Below are positions 1-7,465 of a stretch of 61,770 bases of DNA, in pieces. The stretch's first letter is position 1; each line of letters starts with the position of its first letter. The translations under genes were made by a program, and so were the position numbers. The notes beneath the pieces were generated by a model, which was given only the letters and a program-made list of their open reading frames with translations, had not been told where the DNA came from and searched no databases. This stretch comes from JBIOUF01 sp044866695 (GTDB lineage: Bacteria; Actinomycetota; Actinomycetes; Propionibacteriales; Nocardioidaceae): contig JBIOUF010000208.1 of the NCBI GenBank assembly GCA_044866695.1, forward strand, positions 1 through 61,770, read 5' to 3'.

Positions 1-7
1 GTAGCTT

Positions 8-88
8 GCGCCGACTCGACCCCCCACCCGGCGGAACCAACGCCGACTCGACCCCCCACCCGGCGGAACCTGCGCCGGCTCGGCGGGT
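8..88. repeat. 32-bp tandem repeat array, left copy
   Basis: Two full 32-bp units (8-39 and 40-71) starting GCGCCGACTCGACC (ACGCCGACTCGACC in the second) and containing CCACCCGGCGGAAC, then a truncated unit GCGCCGGCTCGGCGG (72-86). The array lies just downstream of the ogt stop codon on the minus strand. The same unit recurs at 55499-55696 next to ilvC, also ending in GCGCCGGCTCGGCGG just before that gene's stop. Units are contiguous, so this is not a CRISPR. 32 is not a multiple of three, which argues against coding. Confidence 0.85.
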
Positions 89-98
89 CCACGGGGGA

Positions 99-680
99 TC
101 AGAACAGGGCGTCGGCCTCGAGGTCGAGGAGCAGCCTCTTGCGGGCCAGGCCGCCGCCGTAGCCGGTGAGGCTCCCGGTGGCGCCGACGACTCGGTGGCA
201 GGGGATCACCACCGGGATGGGGTTGCGGCCGTTGGCCAGGCCGACGGCACGGGCGCCGCGGCCGCTCAGGCCGAGGCGGGTGGCGACCTCGCCGTACGTG
301 ACGACCTCGCCGTAGCCGATCGTGCGCAGCTGGCTCCACACCCGAAGCTGGAAGGCCGAGCCGTACGGCGCCAGCGGGAGGTCGAACGCGCGCAGCTCGC
401 GGGCGAAGTACGCCTCGAGCTGGGCGACGGCGTCCTTCAGCAGCGGGTCCGCGTCGTCGCGCCGCCCGAGCGGGCGGCCGCGCGCTCGCGCGGCATGGAC
501 GGCGGCGGACGAGGAGGCCGGCGGCGCACCGTCGGGCGGGTCGCCGAGGAAGTCGACGGCGGTCACGGCGTCGGAGGTCGCGCTGACCCGCAGCTCTCCG
601 ACCGGGGTGTCCAGCGTGGTCCAGACGGTGGGCTTGCGCGGCGTGACCGGCGCGGCGGGCAGGACGGGCGGGGTCGGCAT
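99..680 (-). CDS. ogt: Methylated-DNA--protein-cysteine S-methyltransferase
   Basis: Suicide repair enzyme that moves the methyl group from O6-methylguanine (or O4-methylthymine) in DNA to its own cysteine; it acts once, in the cytoplasm. The 193-residue product has the hallmark PCHRVVG motif with the acceptor cysteine near residue 161, preceded by the helix-turn-helix-type segment YGEVVTYGEVATRLG and by the GRNPIP segment. Length matches bacterial Ogt. It lies 1 bp downstream of the Ada/AlkA-type gene on the same strand, so the two almost certainly form a two-gene alkylation-damage operon. The 32-bp repeat array follows its stop codon. The family call is firm; the ogt symbol rests on similarity to the constitutive, non-Ada type. 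Confidence 0.93.
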   Translation of the reverse strand: MPTPPVLPAAPVTPRKPTVWTTLDTPVGELRVSATSDAVTAVDFLGDPPDGAPPASSSAAVHAARARGRPLGRRDDADPLLKDAVAQLEAYFARELRAFDLPLAPYGSAFQLRVWSQLRTIGYGEVVTYGEVATRLGLSGRGARAVGLANGRNPIPVVIPCHRVVGATGSLTGYGGGLARKRLLLDLEADALF

Positions 681-681
681 G

Positions 682-2181
682 TCAGCTGGCTCCAGACGGG
701 TCGAGGGGAAGGACGAGAGAGGTCCACAGGTGCATCAGCGCGTAGGACCGCCAGGGCCGCCAGCGGTCGGGCACGACCGGCTCCGTCGCGGCGCGGACTG
801 CTGCGCGGTAGCCGAGATCGGTGGCCAGGACCACGTCGGGGTCACCCAGGCCGCGGAGCGCGACGTGGTCGGCCGTCCACGGGCCCACTCCTGGCAGCGC
901 GAGCAGCCGAGCGCGGACCTCGGCACGCTCTCGGCTGCGGTCCAGTGCCAGCGTCCCCGCGGCCACCGCCCGGGCGAGCGCCACGAGGGCGTGACCCCGC
1001 GTGCTCGGCATCGGCAGCTCCGCGGGGTCGGCGGCCGCCAGCGCGTCCGCCGTCGGGAACAGCCGGGCGAGTCCGTCGGTCGTCAGGTCCTCGGGCAGCG
1101 ACCGCCCGTAGCGGACCGTCAGCCGCTGCGCGGCGACGCGCGCCGCGGCGACGCTGACCTGCTGGCCCAGCACGGTGCGCACCGCGCACTCGAGGCCGTC
1201 CACGGAGCCGGGCACCCGCAGGCCAGGACGGGCGGCCACCAGGTCGCGGAGGAGGCGGTCGGCGCCCAGGTGCTCGTCGACCCTGACCGGGTCGCAGTCG
1301 GCGTCGAGCAGGCGCCGACACCGCTCGACCGCTGAGGCGAGGTCGCGCAGGTCGGCCAGCCTCAGCCGGCCGGCGACGAACGTGGTCCCCGGGCCGGTGG
1401 TGTCGGCGGGCAGCTCCAGCCGCACCACGGCCGGCCCATGGGCCAGCGTGAGCGTGCGGGCGTACCACCGGTCGCCGACCGCCTCGACGCCGGGGACTGC
1501 GCGGGCGGCGAGGAACCCGTGCCAGGCCCCTGCCGCGAACGGCGCGCGCATCGCCAGCCGGACCGTCAGCTCCCCGGGGCCGCCCCGAGCGTCGCGGACC
1601 GGCGTCGACCCGCGGCGCCGAGGCGACCGGCGCAGCAGCCGCGGGTTGGCCCCGTACACCTCGCGCACCGTCTGGTTGAACTGCCGGATGCTGGAGAACC
1701 CGGCCGCGTAGGCCACGTCGGTGGTGGTCAGGTCCGTGGACTCCAGCAGGGTGCGCGCCACCTGGGCTCGCCGGGCCCGGGCCAGGGCGAGCGGGCCGGC
1801 GCCGAGCTGGGCGGTGAGGACCCGGTTCAGGTGGCGCGGGCTGTAGCCCAGCCGCGCGGCGAGGCCGGGGACGCCCTCCCGCTCGACCAGCCCGTCACCG
1901 ATCAGCCGCATCGCCCGGCCCGCGACGTCGGCGGCGACGTCCCAGTCCGGCGACCCCGGCGTCGCGTCGGGCAGGCAGCGCCGGCAGGCCCGGTAGCCCG
2001 CCGCCTGCGCCGCCGCCGCGGTGGCGTGGAAGGTGACGTTGGCCAGCCGCGGGGTGCGCGCGGGGCAGGACGGCCGGCAGTAGATGCCCGTGGTCCGCAC
2101 GCCGGTGTAGAACGTGCCGTCGAAGCGACGGTCGCGGCTCTGCACCGCGCGATAGCAGGCGTCGCGGTCGCGGGGGTCCAT
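682..2181 (-). CDS. Ada-type regulator fused to AlkA 3-methyladenine DNA glycosylase
   Basis: A 499-residue fusion. Residues 1-75 carry the Ada zinc/methyl-phosphotriester acceptor domain with four cysteines (C35, C39, C66, C69; CRPSCP and CRRCLP). Residues about 85-190 form an AraC-type double helix-turn-helix (GFSSIRQFNQTVREVYG). The C-terminal half is an AlkA-like glycosylase with a helix-hairpin-helix LPGVGPWTADHVALR followed by the catalytic Asp in DVVLATD. It probably senses methylated phosphates, activates the adaptive response and excises alkylated bases. The ATG at 2181 begins MDPRDRDACY, the usual start of this family; upstream in-frame sequence looks non-coding. Its stop is 1 bp from the ogt start. 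This Ada-AlkA architecture is known in actinobacteria. Confidence 0.93.
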   Translation of the reverse strand: MDPRDRDACYRAVQSRDRRFDGTFYTGVRTTGIYCRPSCPARTPRLANVTFHATAAAAQAAGYRACRRCLPDATPGSPDWDVAADVAGRAMRLIGDGLVEREGVPGLAARLGYSPRHLNRVLTAQLGAGPLALARARRAQVARTLLESTDLTTTDVAYAAGFSSIRQFNQTVREVYGANPRLLRRSPRRRGSTPVRDARGGPGELTVRLAMRAPFAAGAWHGFLAARAVPGVEAVGDRWYARTLTLAHGPAVVRLELPADTTGPGTTFVAGRLRLADLRDLASAVERCRRLLDADCDPVRVDEHLGADRLLRDLVAARPGLRVPGSVDGLECAVRTVLGQQVSVAAARVAAQRLTVRYGRSLPEDLTTDGLARLFPTADALAAADPAELPMPSTRGHALVALARAVAAGTLALDRSRERAEVRARLLALPGVGPWTADHVALRGLGDPDVVLATDLGYRAAVRAATEPVVPDRWRPWRSYALMHLWTSLVLPLDPSGAS

Positions 2182-2274
2182 GGGTCGATCCTGCCCTGGG
2201 TCACCGACAGGTTCTAGCGGGAATCGGACACGGTCGTAGGCCGCCACGGCGCCCCGCGACGGCGGCGCACCGCC

Positions 2275-2304
2275 TTGGTCCCGGAGTCGACGCACGTGTA
2301 TCCT
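2275..2304 (+). promoter_or_regulatory. Promoter of tRNA-Gln
   Basis: -35 TTGGTC (2275-2280), 18-bp spacer, -10 TATCCT (2299-2304). The mature tRNA starts 31 bp after the -10, which is sensible for a short 5' leader. Confidence 0.6.
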
Positions 2305-2334
2305 CGTCCGGGCCTCGCACGCGGGGCCTCTCCA

Positions 2335-2406
2335 TGGGGTATGGGGTAATTGGCAGCCCGACGGATTCTGGCTCCGTTAGTCTAGGTTCGAGTCCTAGTA
2401 CCCCAG
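2335..2406 (+). tRNA. tRNA-Gln (anticodon CTG)
   Basis: 72-nt cloverleaf: acceptor arms TGGGGTA / TACCCCA pair fully, the anticodon stem ACGGA/TCCGT encloses the loop TTCTGGC with anticodon CTG, and the T arm is GGTTCGAGTCC. The CCA end is not encoded, as is common in actinobacteria. It decodes CAG, the dominant Gln codon in this GC-rich sequence. Confidence 0.96.
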
Positions 2407-2410
2407 CGAT

Positions 2411-2439
2411 TTGGACGCCTCCCCGGCCTCGGCTAGAGT
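2411..2439 (+). promoter_or_regulatory. Promoter of tRNA-Glu
   Basis: -35 TTGGAC (2411-2416), 17-bp spacer, -10 TAGAGT (2434-2439), lying between the two tRNA genes. The Glu tRNA starts 16 bp after the -10, so it can be transcribed independently of tRNA-Gln. Confidence 0.65.
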
Positions 2440-2454
2440 TTCGTCCGTTTCGGG

Positions 2455-2527
2455 GCCCCCGTTGTGTAGTGGCCTAGCACGCCGCCCTCTCAAGGCGGTA
2501 GCGCCGGTTCGAATCCGGTCGGGGGTA
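2455..2527 (+). tRNA. tRNA-Glu (anticodon CTC)
   Basis: 73-nt cloverleaf: acceptor arms GCCCCCG / CGGGGGT (one G-T pair at the end), anticodon stem CCGCC/GGCGG around the loop CTCTCAA with anticodon CTC, T arm GGTTCGAATCC. CCA is not encoded. It lies 48 bp after tRNA-Gln. Confidence 0.96.
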
Positions 2528-2585
2528 CGTAGACCAACAGCGTCCCCTGACCAGCGGAAACGCTGGAAACTGCCGTTCGTGATGT

Positions 2586-2602
2586 CCGGCCTCGACGGCC
2601 GG
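2586..2602. terminator. Candidate bidirectional hairpin between tRNA-Glu and the GMC gene
   Basis: CCGGCC / GGCCGG 6-bp stem with loop TCGAC, 3 bp beyond the GMC stop codon (minus strand) and 58 bp beyond tRNA-Glu (plus strand). There is no T-run on either side, so it would be a non-canonical terminator of the kind common in actinobacteria. Confidence 0.4.
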
Positions 2603-2605
2603 GCT

Positions 2606-4291
2606 CTACGTGTGCCTCGTGAGTCCTCCGGTCGCGTGAGCGTCGGCGATGAACGAGCATGCCCTGGCGGTGAGCGCCATGATCGTCAGCGCGGGGCCCA
2701 CCGTGCTGTTCGTGACGAAGGCGGCGCCGTCGGGGACGAAGAGGTTGGGGACGTCCCATGCCTGGTTGACGCTGTTGACGACGGAGCTTCGCGGGTCGTC
2801 TCCCATGCGGGCGCCACCGCACTCGTGGATGGCCGCTCCCATCTGGAGGCTCAGCCTGATTCCCTGGCGGAAGACGAGGCGCTGCAACGGTCCGAAGTCC
2901 GGCCAGACCTTCTTCGACTCCAGGCCGAGGACCGAGCCGATGAAGTTGACCTGGAAGCCGCAGTGCTCCGTCATCTCGCGGAGCACTGTGACCTGGCGAC
3001 GAACGAGCGCCACGTCGTTGTCTCCCAGGACACAGCGGATGTGAGGGATCGGGACGCCCCAGGCGTCGGTGCGTCTGGGGCTCAGCGTGACTCGGTTGTC
3101 GTAGCTGGGCAGCATCTCGCCGGCACCGCCGAGCCCGAAGGGGGCTGGGTGCCCCTCTGGCACAGGAAACCGTCCCGCTGTCCCCTGGAACGAGACGCCG
3201 CGAGCGAAACCCTGCTCAGGCTGCGCGTCCAGGTTGTCGAAACGCGGGACGAGGATCCCTCCGGCGGGAGCGTAGAACGGGTCCTCCGGCGCCGAGTCGT
3301 CCTGCTCGGAGAACCCGGGGAAGTGGGGGACGGAGCAGAAGGCAAGGCTCATCGTCTGGTCCATGAAGTACCGGCCGAGCAGCCCTGAGGAGTTGCCGGG
3401 CCCATCCGGATGGCGACTGCACGCTGAGCTGAGCAGGAGCCGCACCGTCTCGATCGTCGACGCGCACAGGACGACGACATCGGCGAACACTCGGTGTTCG
3501 CGCCTGGTGCGTCGGTCGACGAACTGTGCGCCGTCGGCGAGGCCCGTCCTGTCGTCGATGGTGATCTTGGTGACGACCGCGTCCGTGCGTGTCGTCAGCC
3601 GGCCGGTCCGTCGAGCGGCGGCGATGCCCAGCGGTACGCGTCCCAGGTTGGGTGCGGCGTAGCGCCACGAGATCACCCTGCGCTCCGGCCAGCGGGCCTC
3701 GACCTTCTCCTTGAACTCCTGCTCGACGGCCGTGAGCTTGGCCGGTCCGAGGTACTTCCCGTCCGGGGGGTAGCGGAGCCGGTCCTCGTTGCCGTACACC
3801 CCGACGAAACCCTCGACGCGCTCGTACCACGGCTCGAGGTCGGCGTAGGAGACCGGCCAGTCCTGGCCGTACCCGTCGCGGCTCGCCGCCTTGAAGTCGA
3901 CGTCGGACATCCGCTGGAGGACGCGTCCGTACGAGTTCAGGCGACCACCGAGGATGCGGCCGCGGATCCAGAGGTACGGGGCACCACGGGGCGTCGAGTA
4001 GGGGTTCTCGCGGTCGTTGACCAGGAACCGGTTCGAGGTCTCGCTGAAGAACGCCCTGCGTGCCTGCTCGTGCTGGCCGGCCAGCATGGCCTTGGCCCGT
4101 GGCCACACGTCCATCCCGAGCGGGCGCGCCGGCTTCGGCGGCGCCGGCGCGAAGTCCTCCTCGGTCAGGTCGCGACCGGCCTCGAGGAGGAGAACGTCCA
4201 TGCCGCGCTCGGTCAGCTCCTTGACCGCCATGCTGCCCCCGACGCCCGAGCCGACCACGACGGCGTCGAACCGGCGGTCAATGGACCTCAT
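2606..4291 (-). CDS. GMC-family FAD oxidoreductase, glycoside-3-dehydrogenase / C-glycoside 3-oxidase-like
   Basis: A 561-residue flavoprotein. An N-terminal Rossmann motif VVVGSGVGGS (about 11-20) binds FAD, followed by the LEAGRD acidic motif. The IRGRILGGRLNSYGR segment and GYGQDWPVSYADLEPWYE are typical of the GMC branch that oxidises glycosides at C3. The C-terminus has IHECGGARMG (His about 489) and TNSTVGPALTIMALTARA (Asn about 528), the expected His/Asn active-site pair. The ATG at 4291 follows an AGGAAGGG ribosome-binding site and overlaps the upstream monooxygenase by 14 bp, so the two are co-transcribed. No small hitch-hiker subunit gene is adjacent. A role in making 3-keto-glycosides, as FAD-dependent CarA does for C-glycosides, is inferred from the motifs and the nearby island. 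Confidence 0.82.
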   Translation of the reverse strand: MRSIDRRFDAVVVGSGVGGSMAVKELTERGMDVLLLEAGRDLTEEDFAPAPPKPARPLGMDVWPRAKAMLAGQHEQARRAFFSETSNRFLVNDRENPYSTPRGAPYLWIRGRILGGRLNSYGRVLQRMSDVDFKAASRDGYGQDWPVSYADLEPWYERVEGFVGVYGNEDRLRYPPDGKYLGPAKLTAVEQEFKEKVEARWPERRVISWRYAAPNLGRVPLGIAAARRTGRLTTRTDAVVTKITIDDRTGLADGAQFVDRRTRREHRVFADVVVLCASTIETVRLLLSSACSRHPDGPGNSSGLLGRYFMDQTMSLAFCSVPHFPGFSEQDDSAPEDPFYAPAGGILVPRFDNLDAQPEQGFARGVSFQGTAGRFPVPEGHPAPFGLGGAGEMLPSYDNRVTLSPRRTDAWGVPIPHIRCVLGDNDVALVRRQVTVLREMTEHCGFQVNFIGSVLGLESKKVWPDFGPLQRLVFRQGIRLSLQMGAAIHECGGARMGDDPRSSVVNSVNQAWDVPNLFVPDGAAFVTNSTVGPALTIMALTARACSFIADAHATGGLTRHT

Positions 4292-5549
4292 CAGGGAACC
4301 CTTCCTCTCCCGAAGGCGCGCCCAGCGTGCGCCGGAACCTCTCCTCGGCGTCGTCGATCGCCTTGAGCTGGGCGATGATCTCACCGGGTGACCGCTCGCC
4401 GACAACCTTCTGTAGCAGAGGAGTGTGGTCGAGAACGGCGTCTCTCACCAGACGCAGCGGCGCCGGTGCGTGATGGAACACCTTGCCCAACACGTACGCC
4501 TGTCGGACTTGGGCAGCGGTGTGGCCTCTGCGCGGTGCCTCGAAGGAGTCGAGGGCCTGTCGTACGGCGTCGTAGTGCGAGAGGTCGACGCCGGCGAGGC
4601 CGCGCCCCAGGAAGTAGCCGTCCTCAGTCGCCATACCGGCTCCGTACGCCGCATATGGCGATGTCGGGTGCGCGGCGTCGCCCACGATCGTCGCCCGACC
4701 TTTCGACCACTGCGGCAGCGCGGGCCGGTCGCGCAGCACCCATCGCTGCATGTCCGCCGGGGCGGTCGCGGCGATGAGCTGGGGAAGCGGCTCCGGGAAG
4801 CCCGCCGCCATCGCCCTCGCGGTCGCCTGGAGGTCACCGGTGAACTCCTTGCTCGCGTCGTACGCACCGAGAACCCACCACTGGAAGCCATCACGGCCCT
4901 GGCTTCGGATCGCCGTCCAGCTGCCTTGGACGGTCCTACTGTGGGTGAGGATGCACTGACCGAGAGGGGCGGTCACCGACTCGTCGAAGGTGAACCCTCC
5001 GATGATGTGCAGGTTGTGCTCTCTCTTGGGCGTCTCGCCCCACAGCGTGCGTCGCACGAGCGAGTCGATGCCGTCCGCGCCGACGAGGACATCGGTCTCG
5101 ATCGTCTCTCCGTCGGACATCTGCAGGCGAACCCCCGACTCGTCCTGCTCGAAGCTGTCCACACGCCGGTTGACCTGAAGTACGCCCAGGGGGATCGCGT
5201 CGAGCATGCGCGCGTAGAGGTCCGGCCGCAGCAGTCCGATGAACCCGCCGCCATAGTCGCGCACGACGTCGTCAGGCAGGACGACCCTTACCCGCGTCCG
5301 TCCGGTGATGGAACGGAACTCGGTACTGCACGGCGCGCCCAGATCCACCGTGTCGACGCCCAGCAGCCCCAGCGCTTTGACCGGCGGCGGCCACAGGTTG
5401 AGGATATTCCCAGCCGGTCGCGCCCGAGGGTACCGCTCGAGCAGCATCACCTCGTGACCCGCTTGGTGGACCGACAAGGCCGTCGCCATGCCGGCGGGGC
5501 CGGCGCCGACCACGGCGACTCGCCCGGTCCGGCTGCTGCGGTTGCGCAT
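4278..5549 (-). CDS. FAD-dependent aromatic-ring monooxygenase (hydroxylase-like)
   Basis: A 423-residue class A flavin monooxygenase. The FAD-binding GAGPAGMA motif is at about 15-22, with LLERYPRA after it, the middle VGADGIDSLVR (DG motif) and the GDAAHPTSPYAAYGAG (GD) motif near residue 290. These place it with NAD(P)H-dependent hydroxylases of the salicylate/PHBH/UbiH type, which hydroxylate phenolic rings. The substrate cannot be read from sequence. It is first in a two-gene operon with the GMC oxidoreductase (14-bp overlap) and divergent from an MFS transporter. In this setting it may hydroxylate a plant phenolic or its aglycone, or modify an antibiotic. Confidence 0.85.
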   Translation of the reverse strand: MRNRSSRTGRVAVVGAGPAGMATALSVHQAGHEVMLLERYPRARPAGNILNLWPPPVKALGLLGVDTVDLGAPCSTEFRSITGRTRVRVVLPDDVVRDYGGGFIGLLRPDLYARMLDAIPLGVLQVNRRVDSFEQDESGVRLQMSDGETIETDVLVGADGIDSLVRRTLWGETPKREHNLHIIGGFTFDESVTAPLGQCILTHSRTVQGSWTAIRSQGRDGFQWWVLGAYDASKEFTGDLQATARAMAAGFPEPLPQLIAATAPADMQRWVLRDRPALPQWSKGRATIVGDAAHPTSPYAAYGAGMATEDGYFLGRGLAGVDLSHYDAVRQALDSFEAPRRGHTAAQVRQAYVLGKVFHHAPAPLRLVRDAVLDHTPLLQKVVGERSPGEIIAQLKAIDDAEERFRRTLGAPSGEEGFPDEVH

Positions 5550-5593
5550 TCTCTCTCCTCAGCCTGGGCGCCTCGGAGCAGCCCGGTTGCGAG

Positions 5594-5622
5594 CATATAT
5601 GTCGTCGACAGTCGTAAGTCAA
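5594..5622 (-). promoter_or_regulatory. Promoter of the FAD monooxygenase-GMC operon
   Basis: Read leftward: -35 TTGACT (5617-5622), 17-bp spacer, -10 TATATG (5594-5599), about 45 bp before the start codon. The -35 is part of the 12-mer GTCGTAAGTCAA (5611-5622, plus strand), which recurs with one change at 30899-30910 in the promoter of the deglycosidase operon. Confidence 0.55.
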
Positions 5623-5685
5623 CGGTTCATAGTCCTAAAGCGGGCGTCAAAACAGTCGTGGATGGCCGATGTGACCGGGTCGGCC

Positions 5686-5723
5686 TTGACGCCAGGTGGC
5701 GCCGGTCCTATTCTGAATCAGAA
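5686..5723 (+). promoter_or_regulatory. MFS promoter with overlapping inverted-repeat operator
   Basis: -35 TTGACG (5686-5691), 17-bp spacer, -10 TATTCT (5709-5714). A perfect inverted repeat TTCTGA-A-TCAGAA occupies 5711-5723, covering the -10 and the likely transcription start. That is a good place for a TetR-type repressor, and a TetR gene lies at the end of this operon, so autorepression is a reasonable inference. Confidence 0.6.
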
Positions 5724-5753
5724 CCATCATGTTGTTTTTGATCTGAGGTAGAG

Positions 5754-7229
5754 ATGACCCGGCCGGCCGCCCTCGACGAGGGTGCGCACCCATCAGCCAC
5801 CGTGGTCGCACGGCGCGCCTGGCTCGTGCTGACCCTCGCCTGCGCCGCCCAGTTCATGGGCGTCCTGGACGTCACGATCGTCAACGTCGCGCTTCCGTCG
5901 ATGCGAGCGAGCCTGGGCCTGTCGCCAGGAGGCCTGCAGTGGGTCGTCAACGGCTACGCGCTCACCTTCGCCGGCTTCCTGCTGCTCGGGGGGCGCGCCG
6001 CGGACCTGCTCGGCCTCAAGCGCGTGTTCCTGGCAGGTCTGGCCCTCTTCACCCTCGCCAGTCTGGCCGGTGGTCTCGCCCAGGTCGGCTGGCAGCTGGT
6101 CGCGGCCCGCGCGGTGCAGGGTCTCGGCGCGGCCATGCTCACTCCGGCCACGCTCAGCATGATCACCCTCGCGTTCCCGGACGGTCCGAGGCGGGCTCGT
6201 GCGCTGGGCGTGTGGGCCGCCGTAGCCGGCGCGGGAGGGACCATGGGAGGTGTCATCGGAGGGGTGCTCACCGAGCTCCTCAGCTGGCGCTGGGTCCTGA
6301 TCGTCAACGTGCCTCTGGGAGGCCTGCTCCTCGCCGCCGGGGCGTGGGCACTGGTCGGCGGCCCCCGGCAGCGGGTCCGGGGACGGCTGGACGTGGCCGG
6401 GTCGGCCGCCGTGACTCTCGGAACCGGCTGTCTCGTCGGTGCCATCATCGGTTGCGACCAGTGGGGATGGGCTTCGGTCCGGACCTGGGGGCTGTTCGGG
6501 GTGGCCGTGGGCCTTCTCGCGTCCTTCGTGGTGATCGAGCGCAGCGCGACGTACCCGCTGGTCCCACTCGCCGTGCTCCGCATCCGCTCAGTGGCGGTGG
6601 CGAACGGACTATCCCTGCTGGGCTCAGGTGTCGTGCCTGCCACGTTCTTCTTCTTGTCGCTGCACCTGCAGCAGGTGCTCGCCATGAGCCCGCTGGCGGC
6701 CGGCCTGGCGATGGCTCCTGCGGCAGTGGGCATAGCGGCCGGGTCGGTGGCTGCGTCGTGGCTGTTGGCCGGCATTGGGTCCCGGCTCCTGCTGCTCGGG
6801 GGTTCGGTGCTGTCCTGCGTCGCCATCGTGTGGCTGGCAGGGGTCACACCGGACGGGAGCTACCTCGCCCAGGTGCCGGTGCCGCTGTTCCTTGCCATGC
6901 TCGGGCTCGGCCTGACCGGCCTACCCTTGACCATGGCCGCGACGTCGGGTGTCCAGCCCGATCAGCACGGGCTGGCCGCGGGGCTGCTGAACACGTCGCG
7001 TCAGGTGGGCGGCGCGGTGGGGCTGGCCGCGTTCGTCGCCACGGCATCCGCGCATACCGCCACCCTGGTGGAGGCCGGCGAAGCCCTGGACACGGCGCTC
7101 ACCGCGGGGTTCCGGGTGGCCTGGCTCGCCGGAGCGGCGGTCGCGCTCCTCACCGGCCTGGCGAGTCTTGCCCTGCCGCGGGCGACACGCACCGAACCCG
7201 TCCCGCCTCCGGAGGCATTGCACGGATGA
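5754..7229 (+). CDS. MFS transporter, DHA2 (EmrB/QacA) drug:H+ antiporter family
   Basis: A 491-residue membrane protein predicted to have 14 transmembrane segments. TM1 carries AQFMGVLDVTIVNVALPS, the signature of the DHA2 subfamily, followed by QWVVNGYALTFAG and GGRAADLLGLKR (motif A). It probably exports a toxic or phenolic compound using the proton gradient. The start is fixed by GAGGTAG 5 bp upstream. Its stop overlaps the next small ORF (ATGA), and a TetR gene follows, the usual transporter-repressor arrangement. It is divergent from the monooxygenase/GMC operon, so its substrate may be the substrate or product of those enzymes. Confidence 0.9.
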   Translation: MTRPAALDEGAHPSATVVARRAWLVLTLACAAQFMGVLDVTIVNVALPSMRASLGLSPGGLQWVVNGYALTFAGFLLLGGRAADLLGLKRVFLAGLALFTLASLAGGLAQVGWQLVAARAVQGLGAAMLTPATLSMITLAFPDGPRRARALGVWAAVAGAGGTMGGVIGGVLTELLSWRWVLIVNVPLGGLLLAAGAWALVGGPRQRVRGRLDVAGSAAVTLGTGCLVGAIIGCDQWGWASVRTWGLFGVAVGLLASFVVIERSATYPLVPLAVLRIRSVAVANGLSLLGSGVVPATFFFLSLHLQQVLAMSPLAAGLAMAPAAVGIAAGSVAASWLLAGIGSRLLLLGGSVLSCVAIVWLAGVTPDGSYLAQVPVPLFLAMLGLGLTGLPLTMAATSGVQPDQHGLAAGLLNTSRQVGGAVGLAAFVATASAHTATLVEAGEALDTALTAGFRVAWLAGAAVALLTGLASLALPRATRTEPVPPPEALHG

Positions 7230-7465
7230 CCACGTCCATGGTCCGGGCAGCCGGAGGGGTGGTGCGCGGGTTCACCCACGCCGGTTCGGCTGCGTTCCTC
7301 GGCATCCGCTACACCACCGCCCCCGTCGGTGCCGTGGTCATCTCCCGTGGAATGCTGCTCGACGTGCCCAGGCGCGAAAGCGAGCTGCTGGTGCCCGAGC
7401 GACAGCTCGCCGAGGCGCCGTCCACGACCGCCCGCCGACGCCGCATCGAGGACTCTACGACGTGA
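7226..7465 (+). pseudogene. Small chimeric remnant: carboxylesterase N-terminus joined to a cyclase-like fragment
   Basis: A 79-codon ORF coupled to its neighbours by 4-bp overlaps at both ends (ATGA with the MFS gene, GTGA with the TetR gene). Residues 5-36 (GVVRGFTHAGSAAFLGIRYT) read like the first strand of type-B carboxylesterases, which are usually about 500 residues. The next stretch, SRGMLLDVPRRESELLVP, resembles the GRGVLLDVARxRG...LEP segment of cyclase-family (kynurenine formamidase-like) proteins. The simplest reading is that a deletion joined two genes and left an in-frame scar that keeps translational coupling to TetR. It has no catalytic Ser or metal site. A functional small protein cannot be excluded. 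Confidence 0.55.

Noticed and set aside
2335..2606. Island integration at the tRNA-Glu gene
   Set aside because: The island starts beside two tRNA genes, but I found no integrase, no duplicated tRNA 3' end within the window and no phage genes.
4425..5741. Long plus-strand ORF opposite the FAD monooxygenase
   Set aside because: It is an antisense shadow of high-GC coding sequence with no recognisable domain; many similar ORFs lie opposite real genes.
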